Assembly (NCBI GenBank): GCA_024364805.1
Contig: CM044497.1
Coordinates: 88,807,906-88,838,435, forward strand
Direction: 5' to 3'
DNA from: Euprymna scolopes
Taxonomy: Eukaryota; Mollusca; Cephalopoda; Sepiida; Sepiolidae
DNA: 30,530 nt
This document shows, in pieces, positions 10,573 to 22,479 of the stretch. Both the position numbers and the translations under genes were made by a program. The notes under the pieces were generated by a model. It had not been told where the DNA came from. It was given only the letters and a program-made list of their open reading frames with translations, and ran no database searches. The number at the start of each line of letters is the position of its first letter. Positions within the stretch are counted from its first letter, which is position 1.

Positions 10573-10961
10573 TGTTGTAAATATTAGAGTATTATTGTCA
10601 ATTTAATTAACCTGCAGTAGAAAATACTTAGAAGCATAAATAATAGGCAATAACTGAGCAGACTAAGCCCAAGTATATAAGTACATATTTATTACTATAT
10701 CGACCACCGTGAATGAAAACAGCAACATTAGAATACAGAACAATACAATAAATTGGTACAAACTATCGTGGTGGTTCTATCGTGAGCGGTAGATGATATC
10801 GTTCAGTCTTCAGTCTTACCCTGATTCAAGTAGGTATCGTTCTTAAGAGTGGATAAAACATGCATTTCCTTCTAGTGCAAGGACTCACTCTGTCCCTCAA
10901 AGAAAATAACTCTCCGGTCTTCTTCAGAACCAGTATTGCACGCCCTTAGTTCCCTACAGCA
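10573..10961 (-). repeat. Gypsy 3' LTR (left copy)
   Basis: In plus orientation it begins TGTTGTAAATATTAGAG and ends CTACAGCA, so on the element strand it runs TG...CA as LTRs do. It aligns along its length with 16481-16869. Shared blocks include ATTAACCTGCA, AGAAAATACTT, CATATTTATTAC and GTGAATGAAAACAGCAACA. Confidence 0.9.
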
Positions 10962-10972
10962 CTTCCCCCAAA
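10962..10972 (-). other. Gypsy polypurine tract
   Basis: On the minus strand it reads TTTGGGGGAAG directly before the TG that opens the 3' LTR. This is the expected place for the plus-strand primer tract, and it fixes both the element strand and the LTR boundary. Confidence 0.8.
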
Positions 10973-11329
10973 TACGGAATACCTGAATAATGAACAGTTT
11001 TTTAAAAAATTTATTGATACAAAAACAAAGTTCTTGAAATAAGACGGTTATCTGTCATGTCTACCTGACCGTGTCTTTTTCCCGGATACATTTCTCAAAT
11101 ATCAAATCTGCTGGCACGGCGTTTGGGAATGCTATTTCTAACTTTTTTCCTCTAGTGTTGCAGGTGTTTACCTGTCTACCGAAACGTTATTCTCTTCGTT
11201 CTTAATAAGAACGCTGAAGAACTTCTTGTCTCTTTTGATAACTTCAAAGGTATAAGATACGGTGGTTAGAGAGAATGCATCCTAACCGTGTCATGGATTA
11301 AGATGGGAGTGCAAGTCCGTAACCCTTGT

Positions 11330-12130
11330 CTATGTTTTTATTTAACCCTGACGGAGAATATGCCATCTTGGCCATTTTTGTTGTCAGTCGGTCGACAAAC
11401 ACTGTCATATCCAAAACCTTCTCTAGTCCTTAAAAAGTTGGTTACCGCAATGTGGTTCCATTCATGGCTTCTGCTGCTGAGCACTCCATATCCCTTTTTA
11501 CTATACTGCGTAGCCCTAACATTAGTAGTGGGATGTTTTATTACCACTTTGCATCGTTAGTAAGGAGGCTTTTAAACTGCGATATAATCGCCCGACGATA
11601 CCATTTGCATGGGGATGATAATCCGTATTATAGATGTTCCTGGTGGTCAAAAGTTTTGATCGTTTATTGAATAAGTCTGATTCAAACTGCCAACCTCTGT
11701 CTGTCGTTACGTTTTCTGGAACACCGAATTTCGCAACCCAGCCGACAGACGATTCCCTGGCTGCTGTGTATGTCGTCATTTATGGCATATGTAACGGTTC
11801 GACCCATCGATAGAATCTGTCGATATATGTCAGCAGATAGCACTGACCTTCATCTGTAGAAATTGGCCTGGTGATATCGATGTATGTGTGCTTGAATCTG
11901 TAATCTGGAATCGGGGACGTGCTTAAAAGAACCTCGCATCTGACGACCGACCTTGGCTTTTTGGCACTTCACACACGTTTTCGCTCATGTTTTTATATCT
12001 GCTTTTATCCGCGGCCAGATGTATCGGTAGGTTAGTAGCATTATCGATGCAGTTTCTTCTGGATGTGATAGACCATGGTACTGCACTGAATATATCTTTC
12101 CGTAAAGATATTGGAATGTATGGACGCATT
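11330..12130 (-). pseudogene. Gypsy integrase region (fossil)
   Basis: The zinc-binding N-terminal region lies at about 12100-11930 and the catalytic core at about 11900-11530. Core motifs include FGVPENVTTDRGWQFES (the Gypsy TDRG-QF block), YHPHANGIVGRLYRSLKASL (the HP-NG-VER block) and PLHMP. In living relatives this enzyme inserts the DNA copy. The LTR-proximal C-terminal part (about 11550-11340) is less certain. It is broken. Confidence 0.8.
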
Positions 12131-12268
12131 ATTTTTTTTTAGATTGTGTAACACACGGCGTTTTGTTGCGGGTAGGATTGGTAATCGTCACCAGATGCAC
12201 TGAAGTTGCATTGTTCTGTAGATGATTTTGCAGGTGCTCATCTTTCTGCTGTCAATCAGATAAGATGT

Positions 12269-13470
12269 TTACATCAATGGAAAGTTCCAACAGGAAGGAA
12301 CCAATTCCTTGCGATAAGGTGTACATTGGGATGTTTTCTTCTCACTTAACATGTGGAATCCGATGTAAATTGGCGGATATGCCCCTGCTGGCGAATCTCT
12401 TTGGTAGAATATTTGCCTGGGGAAAACTGAAAGGCGCCTAACAGAGGGTTGAGATCCATGAAGATATGGAACCGCTGACTTTCCAAGCGTTGACGATAAT
12501 TGCGTATTGCTAACAACTCTCTGGAACACATACTGTAGCGTTTTTCTGTTTCCGTTAATTTCCTGGAGAAAAAGGAAATGCTTTACTAGTCCATATAATA
12601 TTTTTGTTGTAAGACCGCTCCAAAACCAACTGCAGATGCATTCACTAAAAGGCACAGTTCATCGTTTGGTTGGATGTGTGAAAATTTAACGACCTCCTGC
12701 AGCATAGACTTGATCTCGTTAAACGCTCCTACTGCATGCTTTGAAAGTACAATGTCACGGTTCTTAACATTTATCAATGATTTTGTCAATGGAAAAAATA
12801 CTTGTGCACAGTGGGGGAGGAACCTACAGCAAAAGTTTACCAGCCATAAGAATTAGCGCACGTGTTTCATAGTAGCAAGAATAGGAAGATCCTGAATGGA
12901 CTTTACTGTTTCTGGTAACGAGGAAATTCCCTCCACTAAGATATGGTACTCTTAAATGTGGGTTCAGATTGATAAAAAAACACATTGTAATGGGTTTAGA
13001 GCTATCCCATATTGATTCAGGCGTTTGAATACTTGTTGCACATTATCAATGTGCTTCCACCTATTTTGGCTAGCAATGAGTACATTGTTTGTATATGCAG
13101 AGAAGAATGGCAAATCCGACAATACATGGTCTGCGAACCGTTACAATGTTTGTGCTGTTTTTGTAAAAAAAAAAAAGCTCAAAATGAACTCGCAAAACTC
13201 AAACATTCGGAATGGTGGGCTAATAGCTATTTTAGGAATGTGTTCGGGCTCTACCTGTATTTGGTTATATACTCGGTTAAGTCCAATTTCATGAAAACAA
13301 ACACGAGTATTTTGAGCCACTACTGTTATGTTTTAAATATGTCGTACAAGGTACCTATCCGATTTAGTAACAGCATTTAGTGCTATATAGTCCCCACATG
13401 CACGCTATGTGTAAGGGCTTTTGCTGACTAGATAAAGCCTATTCGTTCTAAGAAGGACGAACCATGCCTA
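12269..13470 (-). pseudogene. Gypsy reverse transcriptase and RNase H region (fossil)
   Basis: The minus-strand frame 12789-12586 carries the RT-to-RNase H junction: AFNEIKSML, then LCLLVNASAVGFGAVLQQ, the Gypsy RNase H opening usually written L-TDAS--G-GAVL-Q. The segment to 12269 includes RNase H sequence with GNRKTLQYVFQR and similar. Upstream (about 13470-12860) is RT palm sequence, more decayed, with an IQ-LNKAGFIRPSK-like connection near 13500-13440. It is broken. Confidence 0.7.
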
Positions 13471-13598
13471 ACTTCATCAGTTGTTTGAATTCAGCCTTAG
13501 AAGCTGCTATCTGTTCTGGTGCTAAGCGTCCAGCTTTGTTATAAACAAGTAGATATTTCGTTTCGATATACTGTGTAGTTGAGTGTGGCAAAACTTCC

Positions 13599-13930
13599 TT
13601 ATGAAAGCTGGGTACGGAAATTGAAGACTCTTTCTTTCAATAGACCTAGGAAATTGTCCTGGTTTTTATGCACCACTGCTGGACATAATAGAGTACCAGA
13701 CATGAATAAACCACATGCTGTATGATATGTGTCTAGTTCTCTTGAAAACTGACCTGTTATATCAACAACGAATCCGTATACCTGCAATAAATCGGTGTCT
13801 AAGAGAGTACTGTCTACATCAGCCACTATAAACATGTGGGTATATACTCTATGCAATCCCAAATTGAGGTCAATACACATCTTCCCATATATGTGTATTA
13901 ACGAATCATTTACGGTTCGTAGTGTGAACT
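13599..13930 (-). pseudogene. Gypsy protease-like region (fossil)
   Basis: The frame 13880-13599 reads YTHMFIVADVDSTLLDTDLL, the pattern that follows the retropepsin flap in Gypsy elements (F-VADV---LLG-DFL). It lies between the Gag and RT regions, as expected. Confidence 0.65.
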
Positions 13931-14149
13931 TACAGAGCGAGATGCTACGACAGTTGATGCCTCAGTTTTAGGTTGGTTTAGGCTTTTCCCACACTGTCAT
14001 AGCTACAAGGTGAGTTACAGGAATTTGCTTTCTTCCAAAATCTCTTGTGCTTCTAGCATTTAGTCCCATCCTGCCCTCGATATCTGGAAGCGCTGTGGGT
14101 ACCGCCACGCCTTTCCTTCTCTTTTAAAGTAAGTCACCCATTTTATTCA

Positions 14150-14640
14150 TGCGAGATTCCAATCTATTCTGTCATATGCAGTCGGCTATCTCGGCCAACC
14201 GTTCAACTGGTGTTGGCTCATCCTTTGCACCAATTGCCACCTTATATTCTGTTGGCCTGAGTTGAAGGAAGATATCCTTGACGATGTTTTTATCAATTGT
14301 CCCCTCAGCACTCTTCTGCAGGAATTTAAAGAACTGTGACGGCGTGCTGTCCCTCAGTGTTACTATTCTAATGACTGTAAGATCCGCCTGTGCGTGAAAA
14401 TTGTCACAGCTGTTGTAACTCTTTCGTGAAGGATGTCATATGGTTTCTCCGTTGGATAGGATATGATTAATTTCTTTACATCGGCGATAATGTCCTGATT
14501 TAGGATAGCTGCCACGTTGCAAAAATTATCTTTCTGATAATTGCTTTCTGCATAAAATATAAATGTAGCTACGCGAAAACAAGGCTGAGTCGTTTCGTAC
14601 ATCCGTCGGGTTTAAACTGAATGTTCGCCACGCAATTACA
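14150..14640 (-). pseudogene. Gypsy Gag region (fossil)
   Basis: The frame 14602-14363 reads like the capsid N-terminal part of metazoan Gypsy Gag: FYAESNYQ, FCNVAAILNQDIIADVKKLI, then P-EKPYDILHERV. Intact relatives have the pattern W---AEA-F, K---VV-AL, YE-LK--L. The Gag protein would form the particle of the ancestral element. Confidence 0.65.
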
Positions 14641-15784
14641 AATTTGTTTATGATTATGTTTTATTTATCTACAGCAAGAAGTAGCTGGCCGAGTTCGCAC
14701 ACTATGTAGTAGCAGTAATAGTACTTCAGTTACTGATACTTGGGGAAATGGGGTATACAGAGTATGATGTAGCCGTTTACATCACCCAATCAGGAGGCAG
14801 TCACCAAGAGTGAATTGGGGAAGAAAGCGGCCGGACATATTTAAAAGTTATTCTACCGAGAAAAAACATGTATATCGGTAAAAGAGAAATATCGCATTTC
14901 TAAAATAAAGTTTGTCAAAATACGTAACCAGTTTTCTATACATCTACTTGTTTCGTACTTCAAACTTTCTTTTAGTTTAAACTATTTTAATTACGGATCC
15001 GTGTCAGGAATATATTTTTAAACGAAAATAAATTTTAAATAAATAGATTTTTACTCTTATTACTTCGAAATCTAATGATTATTTTTTATTTATTAGTTAA
15101 GAAAAATTCTATTTTGTATGAAAATAAACGTCTATTTTGTGTTATAATTGTCTCAAAATTATTTGAATGCAGTAAATGTTTCAGGAAAGTTGTCTAAAAC
15201 ATGCAACAAAACAGAATCACGAACACACATGCGAAAATTTGTAACGAGATTTTTATCATAGAAATAAACCTGTATTTTGTGTTGTCATAATGTCTTATGT
15301 AAGAAAGCTTTACCAGAAAAATATATATGCATGTTTTTGTAAATGTAAAATCTGAAAAATGCACGCATTCGAAACGTTCGGATATTTAGTACTTGTGAAC
15401 TGTAGGAATTATGCTGAAAGAATAACGTTATTATTTGGAAAGCTATTCTTAACATGGGAGAGAGGCTTTTAAACTGTTCTGCACTTTCACCTAAAAATTT
15501 AATAAAAACGAAAAATACCATATAAATTTAATTTCACTTTGGAATCCTATCTGAATAGTAACACGGTGGGTACACTGCAAAACCGCCGAATGTTTATTTG
15601 AAATTAATAATTGTTAATCTAATTGGTCAAAGAATAAAATAAAAAAAGATATATAAGTATGTCGTCCTATATCTGAATTAATGCCTGCAATGCTTATTTA
15701 TATAAACATAAAAAAGGCGCACGCATTCGGAAGCGTTGGAATTTTTGATTTGAAAGTAATATTTGGTTGTCTAATCGATAGATG

Positions 15785-15786
<2 letters not shown>

Positions 15787-15817
<31 letters not shown>

Positions 15818-16008
15818 NNNNNNNNNNNNNNNNNNNNNNNNNNNNNNNNNNNNNNNNNNNNNNNNNNNNNNNNNNNNNNNNNNNNNNNNNNNNNNNNNNN
15901 NNNNNNNNNNNNNNNNNNNNNNNNNNNNNNNNNNNNNNNNNNNNNNNNNNNNNNNNNNNNNNNNNNNNNNNNNNNNNNNNNNNNTATATATATATATATA
16001 TATATATT
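15787..16008. repeat. (TA)n microsatellite containing a 167-base gap
   Basis: Alternating TA on both sides of a run of N (15818-15984). The true length is unknown. Reading frames across it are meaningless. Confidence 0.97.
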
Positions 16009-16125
16009 CTTCGTATTTACAAATTCAAAAGCGCGAGTAAAATTTACGTATTCTTTCATTTTTTATTTATTAACACAAAGACATGAAACATGAGTTGCTG
16101 TCATAAGCTAGAACTAAAATCAAAA

Positions 16126-16185
16126 CATCTAGCCTTCCAGCCTGATGTTGTTTACCATCTAGCGTTCCAGCGTGGTGTTGTTTTC
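16126..16185. repeat. 30-bp tandem duplication
   Basis: CATCTAGCCTTCCAGCCTGA... (16126-16155) is repeated directly as CATCTAGCGTTCCAGCGTGG... (16156-16185), with only a few differences. Confidence 0.9.
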
Positions 16186-16462
16186 TAAATAATTTTAACG
16201 AATGAAACGAATATGCGCATGCGCATAAAACATAAATGTAAATTTGTATGTAAATTTGCTGACGACTGTATGCGATATACATGCACGTAAAAAAAAGATA
16301 TTACCCGCTATAAACCATCCTAGGTGCATGAATATTATTTCTTTGAAAATTTCAGTGTTATGTAACCAGTAGTTTAAGATTTTACCTGCTCGATATTTAC
16401 ACACACATACATCTACTGTTTTATTTATATAGATTTAAATATTCATAAGCGTGTTCTGAGTT

Positions 16463-16480
16463 GTTAGTTTTGGTCGCCAA
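16463..16480 (-). other. Gypsy primer-binding site
   Basis: On the minus strand, directly after the 5' LTR terminal TTACAACA, the sequence is TTGGCGACCAAAACTAAC. The TGG start is the complement of the CCA tail of a tRNA. I have not assigned the tRNA with confidence. Confidence 0.7.
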
Positions 16481-16869
16481 TGTTGTAAGTATTAGAGCCT
16501 TGTTAATTGAATTAACCTGCAATAGAAAATACTTGCAAGCATAAATAACATACAATGACTGGGTAGATTAAGCCCACGTACATGAATACATATTTATTAC
16601 AATATCGATAAACGTGAATGAAAACAGCAACACTACAATACTGAACAACACAATAAAGCAGTATTCACTTTCTTGGTTGCTCTACTGTGAGAGGTAGATA
16701 ATATCATTTATTCTAGAGTCTTTCTCTGATTAAAGTGGGCATCGTTTACACCAGGGCTAAAAGCATCATGCATTTCTTTTTGGTGCCAGGATTCTCTCTG
16801 TCCCCGAAGGAAAGTAACCCTGTTGTTTACTCCATAACCAGTGTTGTTTGCCTTTCTTCCCCTAGTACA
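16481..16869 (-). repeat. Gypsy 5' LTR (right copy)
   Basis: Begins TGTTGTAAGTATTAGAG in plus orientation and ends CCTAGTACA. It has the same length as the left LTR and aligns along all of it, with clear divergence. Confidence 0.9.
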
Positions 16870-17480
16870 CATTATTATTGGTTTTATTGAAAACGCGCTT
16901 ATAATATACGTTAATCATTTGGTTATCTTGATTTTTAGTTTAACTATGTGTGGTTATCATTAGATTCAAGTAATTCAAATACATCATCATCACTAACATA
17001 TTGCTTATATTAGTTTTGCACAGTATTTTCATTTATAACTTATATTATTTTTGCAGTTTTCTCGTTTATAACTCGTATACAAATGCAATCCATGCGTACA
17101 GCTACCACACTGTTTTTTTCTCTCATATATGCCGCGGTTAAAAATTACCGACGTTGATAATGATATACTAATGTGATGTTTTAATATAATACTTCATCAC
17201 TGTTTAAGCAAAGTGCTACTCCTAGGTGTATTTTTCTCGTAATCTCTGTTCTTCATTTATACTGTTTGCAATAATGGTTATCAGATTTTTATTACGTTTG
17301 ACTATTGTAATTTCGCTTTTATTTTTACCATTTATTTACTAATTGTTACCTTATTCTACCACCCTAATTTGCATCTGATTTTTTGTTTTTAGTATAATTT
17401 CTAATGCATTCATATTATTTGTCTGGTTATATTTTCGTGATCCTATCTATTCTATTGTAATCCTATATCCATTTATTATA
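16870..17480. other. AT-rich DNA between the Gypsy and Tc1 elements
   Basis: No gene or recognisable repeat. The composition resembles the other unassigned AT-rich stretches. Confidence 0.55.
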
Positions 17481-17482
17481 TA

Positions 17483-17510
17483 CAGTTGTGCCCGATATTA
17501 TTCATACCCC
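17483..17510 (+). repeat. Left outer terminal inverted repeat
   Basis: 28 bases, one mismatch to the right terminus, directly preceded by the TA target duplication. Likely transposase-binding site and cleavage end. Confidence 0.93.
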
Positions 17511-17672
17511 CCCTTGAAAATTGAGTTTATTAGGTGTAACTTTGTTAGAATTTATTGTTTACGTCCATATTGATACATATTCTTAATAAACCTCTTCTGA
17601 TCATTTTCGTCATTTTAAAATCTCGGGATACTTGTAATAAAAGAAATATACAGCTATTTATAAAATCTGTAA

Positions 17673-17695
17673 TGTTCAAAAATAATCATACCCCC
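17673..17695 (+). repeat. Left inner direct-repeat copy (transposase-binding site)
   Basis: TGTTCAAAAATAATCATACC followed by C-rich sequence. It shares the AT-ATCATACC core with the outer repeat and matches the right inner copy in GTTCAAAA. Confidence 0.75.
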
Positions 17696-17859
17696 TTATT
17701 TTTTCAGTATTAATCGAGTTTCTGACTGTTTGTTTCCTGTTTGATTCTTATTTTGAATGCTTTTATACAACCTTTGATTAATTTCATTTCGTTTTTTGCA
17801 TTTTTCAGAAATTAAAATGATATCAACTGAAAACCAATAAAAGAATAAAAATTATTAGA

Positions 17860-18882
<1,023 letters not shown>

Positions 18883-18885
18883 TAA

Positions 18886-18910
18886 GAGAGGTATGAATAA
18901 TTTTGAACTA
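18886..18910 (-). repeat. Right inner direct-repeat copy (transposase-binding site)
   Basis: Starts four bases after the transposase stop codon. On the minus strand it reads TAGTTCAAAATTATTCATAC, matching the left inner copy and the core of the outer repeats. Confidence 0.75.
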
Positions 18911-19071
18911 GTGCCATTATTGTTTTTCTTTGTATAATGTTTCAAACTTGCATAATTTATTTATTTGTTGAGTTTAAATTAAATGCTTATGCTTGATTTA
19001 TTGTTTGAAATCCCTTTAATATTGTCTACCTTCTGGTTTGAGCAATCATCTTATAGAAATCTCAAAGATCC

Positions 19072-19101
19072 GAGGGGTATGAATAATATCGGGCACAAGT
19101 G
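19072..19101 (-). repeat. Right outer terminal inverted repeat
   Basis: The reverse complement matches the left end with one mismatch, and TA follows at 19102-19103. Confidence 0.93.
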
Positions 19102-19103
19102 TA

Positions 19104-21156
19104 TGTTCTCTAATTATTTTTAATAGTATAACATTGTAGCCAATCACCCAAATTTAATGTAATTTCAAGGTAAGATACTATCTAGATACTTATTCATTGT
19201 GGCATAGCAGTAATTATAGCTTAACTCTTATTTTTGTAATTCTCAGTCATATATATGAGATTATTGCCTACACATTTGCACATGAAATAATATACGTCGG
19301 GCCGACACATGGGTAAACAGGCTATGAGTACATGTGTTGTGTAAATGTATTAGTGTTGATGATGTGTATGATTGACACGTATAATTGGCCGATGTTTAAA
19401 CGGTTGTGGTTAATTAAACTACTCAATGATGATAATATCTTAAGCTTATAAGCGTCTTCGCTCTCAAATTCAATAATCATAACCTTGGGAAGACTGACGT
19501 CGAATTGCTAGTACGAATATTATAACGTATAGCCAGTAAGTGAATAAGGATTTTAGAAACAGAATATTTATTAATTGCCCTTTGAATTTGCAAGGTTAAA
19601 TAAGCCATATTTCATGTTTTTTGTTAGATAGTCTGAGGAGCAAGTAAACAGAAGTTTCATGACCAGAAAACATTCATCCTTGTTTCATTGGCCGTCATCC
19701 TCCAATTGTTCTTAGCCTTGACAACCACGATAGTAAAAAGGGTGTTTTTATTGTTATTTGAAACCCCTAGTTTGGAAGATCAACAATTTTAAAGTAGGTC
19801 TCCTGCACAATGAGTTTTAATAGCTTCAAGGACGCATCTTCTAAATCTCACTAAATATATTTGAAAACCAAGTTAAAAGATTGCGTTAAAATTATTTATT
19901 TTATGAAGAGTATGCGCATTTTTTTTCGAAAGAGGCGAAAGAATCTTCACCTAATTTTTCCGGGGGACATCACATTTTGTTAATCATTTTTAAATGCACA
20001 AAATACTTCACATAAAAACCGTGATTAAAATTAAAAGAAAAAGTGAAGCGCAATTTATTTTCGCTGAATATTTATATTATGCAGAATGTCAACAAGTGTG
20101 AAAATTCTTGAGGGAAATATGACAGCAAATGCTTCCTGATTAAATAAATATGAGAATTGGCGACAGTTGGTGTTTGGCTTCATCCGATAGTCGCCATATT
20201 TTAAGTGGTTTCATTTCCCTTATTTTTACGTGGTTGAAACATTCTTGTTATTTATTCACGATGTTTTTGAGCAAAGAGACTTTAACTTGCTGATATATTT
20301 CAGCGCATTATTACTATTATTCAGAATATTGACCAGAAAAAGACGCTGATGGCGTAACTATTTTTGAACCTATTTATCACACTTGTTAGATAAACATAAC
20401 TGATTTAAGAATGAACATTAAAGTTTCCCTAATTTCTGTGTGTTGATTTCATATGGAATAATCATTTTCAATCATTACCTCTACTTTGTCAGATATACAT
20501 GAATACATACGTAAGATGAACTGTGTGAGACGGTATATCTTCATCAGACAACATTAAGATAATCCCAAGAATTATCTGTCTTACTTTTAGATATTCTATG
20601 AAATCTTGTCCAAGTTATGTCATTGAACGTTGATAATTTAAAATATACTTATTTAATCAGACTGAATTTTTACATGCGTGTTATTGTTTTCTAAGAGCAT
20701 CAGATAATTGAATTTTGAAAAAAAAATCCAAAGTTGAAATTCGTTCAAAATTTCGAAATTGCCGAACTTTTCCTGGTCGATATTTAAGTAAGAAATATGC
20801 AGGTCGCTATTGGCTAAAATATGAATCAAATAGAGATTTTTAGTAATTATGTTCCAGATCTGCTTAGGATGACATTTTTGTCTAAGATATTGCTGCTTTT
20901 TTTAGATGTCATACTTCTTACAGTTCTCCACTGTCAATATTTTTACCATCTCAGGAAGGTAGATGGTATCATTTTTCCCACCTTACGTAGTCAGTCATGC
21001 CGTAAATAAAGAGAACAACCTCCATCACGAAAGTGACTAAACATTTTGGAAAAAATCTGTCTTAAAAATATGGCAGAATAAAAAAAAAGTCTGCTACGGG
21101 AAGAGCCGAAAAGTGTCATAAAGTGCAATATTTTTTTTATTGAAATTAGGAAGGAA
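19104..21156. other. Two kilobases of AT-rich DNA, nothing recognised
   Basis: No reading frame with family signatures. The 62-codon frame at 20821-21009 is hydrophobic and ends just before an AATAAA, but it has no other support. No internal repeats are obvious by eye. Confidence 0.5.
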
Positions 21157-21640
21157 GATGTTTGAATGCTGTGCACCACAGCATTGTGTTACACAAGGAT
21201 CTAGAAAGTAGTATGTCAAGCAAACTCCCCTAAATGTTAGAGCACTCTTGCCCAGTAAAAATTAACTGAGCCTCCCGTCGGCATTCCCCGGTATAAGCGC
21301 ATCAAGCAGTAAGCAATGAGCTTACTCCGCCCAAAAACCGTGTGGCAAGGCCTGGTAGGGTTGAACTCCTGGGTGATACCCAGACGGCGTGCCTCAGACC
21401 GACAGATACTGGGCCAGTTCCTGGCCCGCACCTGTCAGCTGATTGTCAAGAACGGATTCTTGACTAGTATTTTCTATCCAGTTTCCAAGCAACTGAAGCA
21501 GCAAGGAAACTCATCGCCACCATTTATCATGTGGGTTGACATTTGATTGCTGCCTACCACAGCATCGTGTGACACAAGATCGGGAAAGTGGGGTGCCAAT
21601 CAAACTTCCCTAAAGACGAGGCACTCTTGTCTAGTTGTTT
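21157..21640 (+). repeat. Dispersed GC-richer repeat (family A), one full unit plus start of a second
   Basis: The block at 21157-21258 recurs directly at 21538-21640, a period of 381 bases: GATGTTTGAATGCTG versus GACATTTGATTGCTG, then ACCACAGCAT-GTGT-ACACAAG, CAA(G/A)CAAACT-CCCTAAA and GCACTCTTG. The second unit is cut short. The intervening sequence matches the minus strand of 1-351. Two hairpins are present: GTCAAGAA/TTCTTGAC at 21445-21464, and GCTG/CAGC stems at 21168-21182 and 21549-21563. Alternatives are a tandem satellite or a very short element with terminal direct repeats. The reading frame 21316-21546 across it is probably accidental. Confidence 0.7.
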
Positions 21641-21769
21641 ATTAAAACTTGCCAGGATGCTAATGTAGGTACACGAATTTCAAAGATGAATCCATCAAAA
21701 TATGGAGAGCTCCGTTAAAGAAAATACATTTTGATTTTAATGTACACTTGACTCTTCAACAAATAGTAA

Positions 21770-22330
21770 CTACTTATTTGTCGATTGTGGTGCAACGACA
21801 CATGTCATTACGAAATTATCGGATTATATAAATTTCAATCTCAACTTTAACCCTCCGAGTCACTTTGTAGAGCAAGCCGACAGTAGTCGAGTAAACGATA
21901 TCGTTTGAAGAGAGGCAATGCTAATATCTCGCTAAGGAACAATAAATGTGAACTTTGCTTTTGTGTTCGGGAAAACGCTCTTCGAATCCCGCAATTAAAA
22001 CAAAATATATTTTCTTTACCCGCCGCCATAAAACAAGCTGTAAATATAAACCTTCCCCCTAAATAAATGAAAACTGGAGTACTCGAAATGAACAGTATTT
22101 CATTTTAAAGAAAATGGAAGACTATATTATTTATAAGCGTAGCCCCACCAAAAACTGCCTGCCATGATTTATAAACATGGAATAAAATTCTTTGGCACTG
22201 CAATATTCCAGATATCAAAACGTTTCAGAGTGTGGTTGACGAAATGAAAATAAAAACCTTCAAAAGACTTGACAAACTGTGATGTTTGTACACAAGAAAA
22301 ATGGCAAAATTCAAAAACAAAATTCGAAAA
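21770..22330 (+). pseudogene. Copia protease and integrase zinc region (fossil)
   Basis: The retropepsin active-site pattern reads VDCGATTHVI at about 21780-21810. The following HFVEQADSSRVNDIV parallels the same stretch in the left copy. A zinc-binding remnant (CDVCTQEKW) lies near 22280-22310. Confidence 0.7.
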
Positions 22331-22357
22331 CAAAATTCGAAAACAAAATTCGAAAAC
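22306..22357 (+). repeat. Four tandem 13-bp units
   Basis: AAAATTCGAAAAC repeated four times in a row, with the first unit differing by one base (AAAATTCAAAAAC). It lies within the integrase region of the right Copia fossil. Confidence 0.92.
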
Positions 22358-22479
22358 AAGAAGGCTACAGAAATCCTATCAGTGAAACATTGTAACTTAG
22401 ACGGTCCCGTGGAACCGATTATCAGCGAAAAGTTGAGGTATTCAATTTTGTAGACGATAATAATGGTCTATTTCTTAAA

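Larger units (their letters stand above)
14641..16462. other. Unusually long Gypsy leader region with internal repeats and gap
   Basis: About 1.8 kb lies between the Gag region and the 5' LTR and holds no recognisable coding sequence. It is AT-rich with faint internal duplications. TATTTTGTGTT occurs at about 15132 and 15272 within longer matches, and GCACGCATTCG at about 15362 and 15719. A (TA)n tract with an assembly gap lies inside. The length suggests that other DNA has inserted here, but no element could be named. Confidence 0.5.
10573..16869 (-). mobile_element. Ty3/Gypsy LTR retrotransposon, minus strand, broken
   Basis: Two directly repeated LTRs of equal length (389 bases; 10573-10961 and 16481-16869) bracket Gag, protease, RT/RNase H and integrase pieces on the minus strand, in Gypsy order with integrase after RNase H. 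A purine tract lies next to the left (3') LTR and a TGGCGACC primer site next to the right (5') LTR. The two LTRs differ at very roughly one base in five by eye, so the insertion is old. Coding regions carry many breaks. ATTATTA occurs just outside both ends, but it does not line up exactly with the LTR termini, so a target duplication is only possible. Confidence 0.88.

Noticed and set aside
20821-21009. 62-codon frame ending just before AATAAA
   Set aside because: Hydrophobic composition without any recognised motif. An AATAAA is expected by chance in such AT-rich DNA.
21480-21520. CTGAAGC...GAAAC in the family A repeat, reminiscent of a hammerhead ribozyme core
   Set aside because: A required core A is C here, the flanking stems are not convincing, and the inverted copy at 1-351 lacks the motif. 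A covariance-model search with the hammerhead families would settle it.
22306-22357. Short repeated units considered as a CRISPR-like array
   Set aside because: The 13-base units are head to tail with no spacers, and the host is an animal. It is a simple tandem repeat.
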